This document shows positions 62,606 to 64,000 of a stretch of 64,000 nucleotides of DNA, in pieces. The position numbers and the translations under genes were made by a program. Source of the DNA: Maea johnstoni. Lineage: Eukaryota > Annelida > Polychaeta > Spionida > Magelonidae. The notes under the pieces are model-generated. The model saw only the letters and a list, made by a program, of their open reading frames with translations. It ran no database searches and was not told where the DNA came from. The stretch is from contig OZ012685.1 in NCBI GenBank assembly GCA_963942565.1, positions 45,352,040 through 45,416,039 of the forward strand, written 5' to 3'. How positions within the stretch are numbered: position 1 is the first letter of the stretch; every line of letters starts with the position of its first letter.

Positions 62606-62916
62606 CAGGGACTTAGCCAGGACCCGTCCTACCTGTCTTTTGGACAGGTAGTTTCCTAAAAACCTCTGTTTGGACAGGCAAAAATTTCTAAGAAGATTTT
62701 TCAATTTTGGCTTTAGGGGTGTAATAACCAAATATTTTCCTAACAAACTATCATGTAGGACATAGCTGAAGTGTAAATTGCCCTTTTTGACACACTAGGC
62801 TATTAATTGTAGCTGGTATAAGGATTTGAAGTAGATAAGTAGCTAAATCTGGACGGGCAGAAATTTTGAAATTGCTGTTTTGGACAGGCACTTTTGAAAT
62901 CCTGGCTAAGACCCTG
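62606..62916 (+). mobile_element. Family D hAT-like MITE, intact (311 bp)
   Basis: Begins CAGGGACTTAGCCAGGACCC and ends AAATCCTGGCTAAGACCCTG (complement CAGGGTCTTAGCCAGGATTT). A perfect 8-bp duplication, GAGAAGAG, flanks it at 62598-62605 and 62917-62924. Internal GGACAGG motifs occur in several places. No coding capacity. Confidence 0.92.
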
Positions 62917-62964
62917 GAGAAGAGTCATGATATAAGTAAACTAAGGAAAATTACAAGACTTGAC

Positions 62965-63178
62965 TTATCCGTTATGCTGGTGGTGGTTAAATTTGCCAAT
63001 ACAAAATGATGCAAAAAATCTGAAAAATGACTGAAACCCTGGCATATGGGTACTCATCTGAGAGAACTCGGTGAGAGCTATGTGATGACTATCAACATGA
63101 CAGGGTTTAGATGTTTTTCAATAATCTTTGTCTCCTTGTGTTTTGGACAAAAGTAGCCTCAGCATTTTGAAGGGTTAA
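62965..63178 (-). mobile_element. Family A MITE, copy 20
   Basis: TTATCCGTTATGCTGGTGGT first, ending GTAGCCTCAGCATTTTGAAG then GGTTAA. Confidence 0.9.
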
Positions 63179-63308
63179 GACTTCAATAAGAAAACACTTG
63201 TTTCTTCACAACCAACTGTTGATTCTCCACAATCACACAACTAGAGACAATCTACTTTGAGAACGTAGGACATCCCATCAATTCTGCAGGTGCTCGCCAT
63301 GACAACTG

Positions 63309-63340
63309 GTTACCAAGGTAACACTGGTCACCATGCCAAC
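63309..63340. promoter_or_regulatory. RFX X-box pair
   Basis: GTTACCAAGGTAAC (63309-63322) is a perfect palindromic X-box. GTCACCATGCCAAC (63327-63340) has one mismatch. The starts are 18 bp apart. No gene next to them was identified. Confidence 0.4.
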
Positions 63341-63740
63341 TGGTAACTGCAGGGTCAGTCATAATTCAGAAGTTGTCATCTTGGTTGCGCAATACATCTG
63401 AAACTGGACCTTTACAACAGAATTGGCACAACGGGGAGCAAGGCCAGAATATTTCTTTATCTGCTCCAGCACCAGTATTACCTCTTCCAACAATCGGCTA
63501 GAGGACAAGAATGATGGAATGTGATGTACATTTCACAAAGTAATGTACATTTCAGAGACTTTTGCATAATTTATCAATTACACCTTAAAAGCTGGTTGAA
63601 TGTCACCTAGTTATGCTCTGTCTTTTTCTGAGTAAGATATCTCCTAGCTGTGAACAAATATTCTGGCAATGGGCATCATACTGGATCACCAGCGATAAAC
63701 AACCAAGTGAATCCAACCAACAGTATCTATAGCTGGTGTA
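63341..63740. other. Unassigned stretch
   Basis: No gene or element was recognised. Confidence 0.3.
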
Positions 63741-63861
63741 TTTGGAATTTGGAATTTCGTTTTTTCCTCACCTTTTCTGCCATATTGCAGTTTAGTTGTG
63801 ACTAGCCAATTGTAACTTGTGGAGGAAAATAGAGTGCCTGGCAAAAACCACCACCTAACCC
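63741..63861 (-). mobile_element. Class II tRNA SINE, copy 2, cut by hAT-like element
   Basis: TTTGGAATTTGGAATTTCGT to CAAAAACCACCACCTAACCC aligns with the 3' half of the SINE at 8.9-9.2 kb. Similarity stops where CTAGGGCTGTC begins. Confidence 0.65.
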
Positions 63862-64000
63862 TAGGGCTGTCATCACTAACAAATTTTTAGCGATTCGATA
63901 ATCGAAAAGATTTTTACCGATACGGCACTTCGATTCGATTCGCTATCGATTCACACTAGAAATTGCTGCACGCTTGGTTTTCGGCTAATATATATGCAAT
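63862..64000 (+). mobile_element. hAT-like element, runs off window
   Basis: TAGGGCTGTCATCACTAACA followed by CGATTCGATAATCGAAAAG and GATTCGATTCGCTATCG. TAGGGCTG plus ATTCGAT-rich termini are typical of animal hAT elements. Only the left end is in view. Confidence 0.6.

Overview
The window looks like intron or intergenic DNA from an animal nuclear genome, most likely a marine invertebrate. It is AT-rich and full of long (TA)n, (CT)n and trinucleotide microsatellites. It carries many short non-autonomous DNA transposons and tRNA-derived SINEs, and it has two gaps of exactly 200 N, which is scaffold padding. Nothing looks bacterial: there are no operons, no rRNA or functional tRNA genes and no CRISPR. 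I could not identify the species, and no complete protein-coding gene could be recognised.

The dominant content is interspersed repeats of about 80-485 bp, sorted here by ends and target-site duplications (TSDs). Family A (about 215 bp, TTAA-flanked, CCCTT ends, 20 whole or partial copies) and family B (about 220-230 bp, TTAA-flanked, CCCATT ends, about 16 copies) resemble non-autonomous piggyBac-type MITEs. Family C (about 230 bp, GGCCTAAAAAA ends, 3-bp TSDs) resembles PIF/Harbinger. Family D (CAGGGACTTAGCC ends, one perfect 8-bp TSD) is hAT-like. Families F and G (CAGGSCTCGA ends, 5-bp TSDs) also look hAT-like. Element E (484 bp, TA TSD) resembles Tc1/mariner. Other items are element H near 42.6-43.1 kb, two SINE families, and an unnamed repeat K of about 80 bp (six copies). 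Nested insertions give relative ages: A is inside G at 10.1 kb, E inside D at 40 kb, G inside B at 46.9 kb, A inside a minisatellite at 55.5 kb, and an A inverted dimer lies inside a degenerate array at 61.5 kb.

Layout: 0-5 kb has a GTA microsatellite, C and B copies and CT tracts. 9-13 kb has SINE, nested G/A and tandem B copies. 14-18.5 kb has an 84-bp minisatellite, two weak exon candidates, very long TA tracts and a third weak exon candidate. 19-35 kb is sparse, with A, B and F copies. 35.5-38.7 kb holds three minisatellites and a gap. 39.8-43.1 kb holds nested D/E and element H. 43.6-52.3 kb is dense in microsatellites and A/B/G copies. 52.9-63.2 kb is the densest for A/B/D, with a B cluster at 57.5-58.4 kb. 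The end holds a SINE cut by an incomplete hAT-like element.

Five short segments on mixed strands could be exons of unidentified host genes, all at low confidence. Three perfect RFX X-box matches are the only regulatory motifs that stood out.
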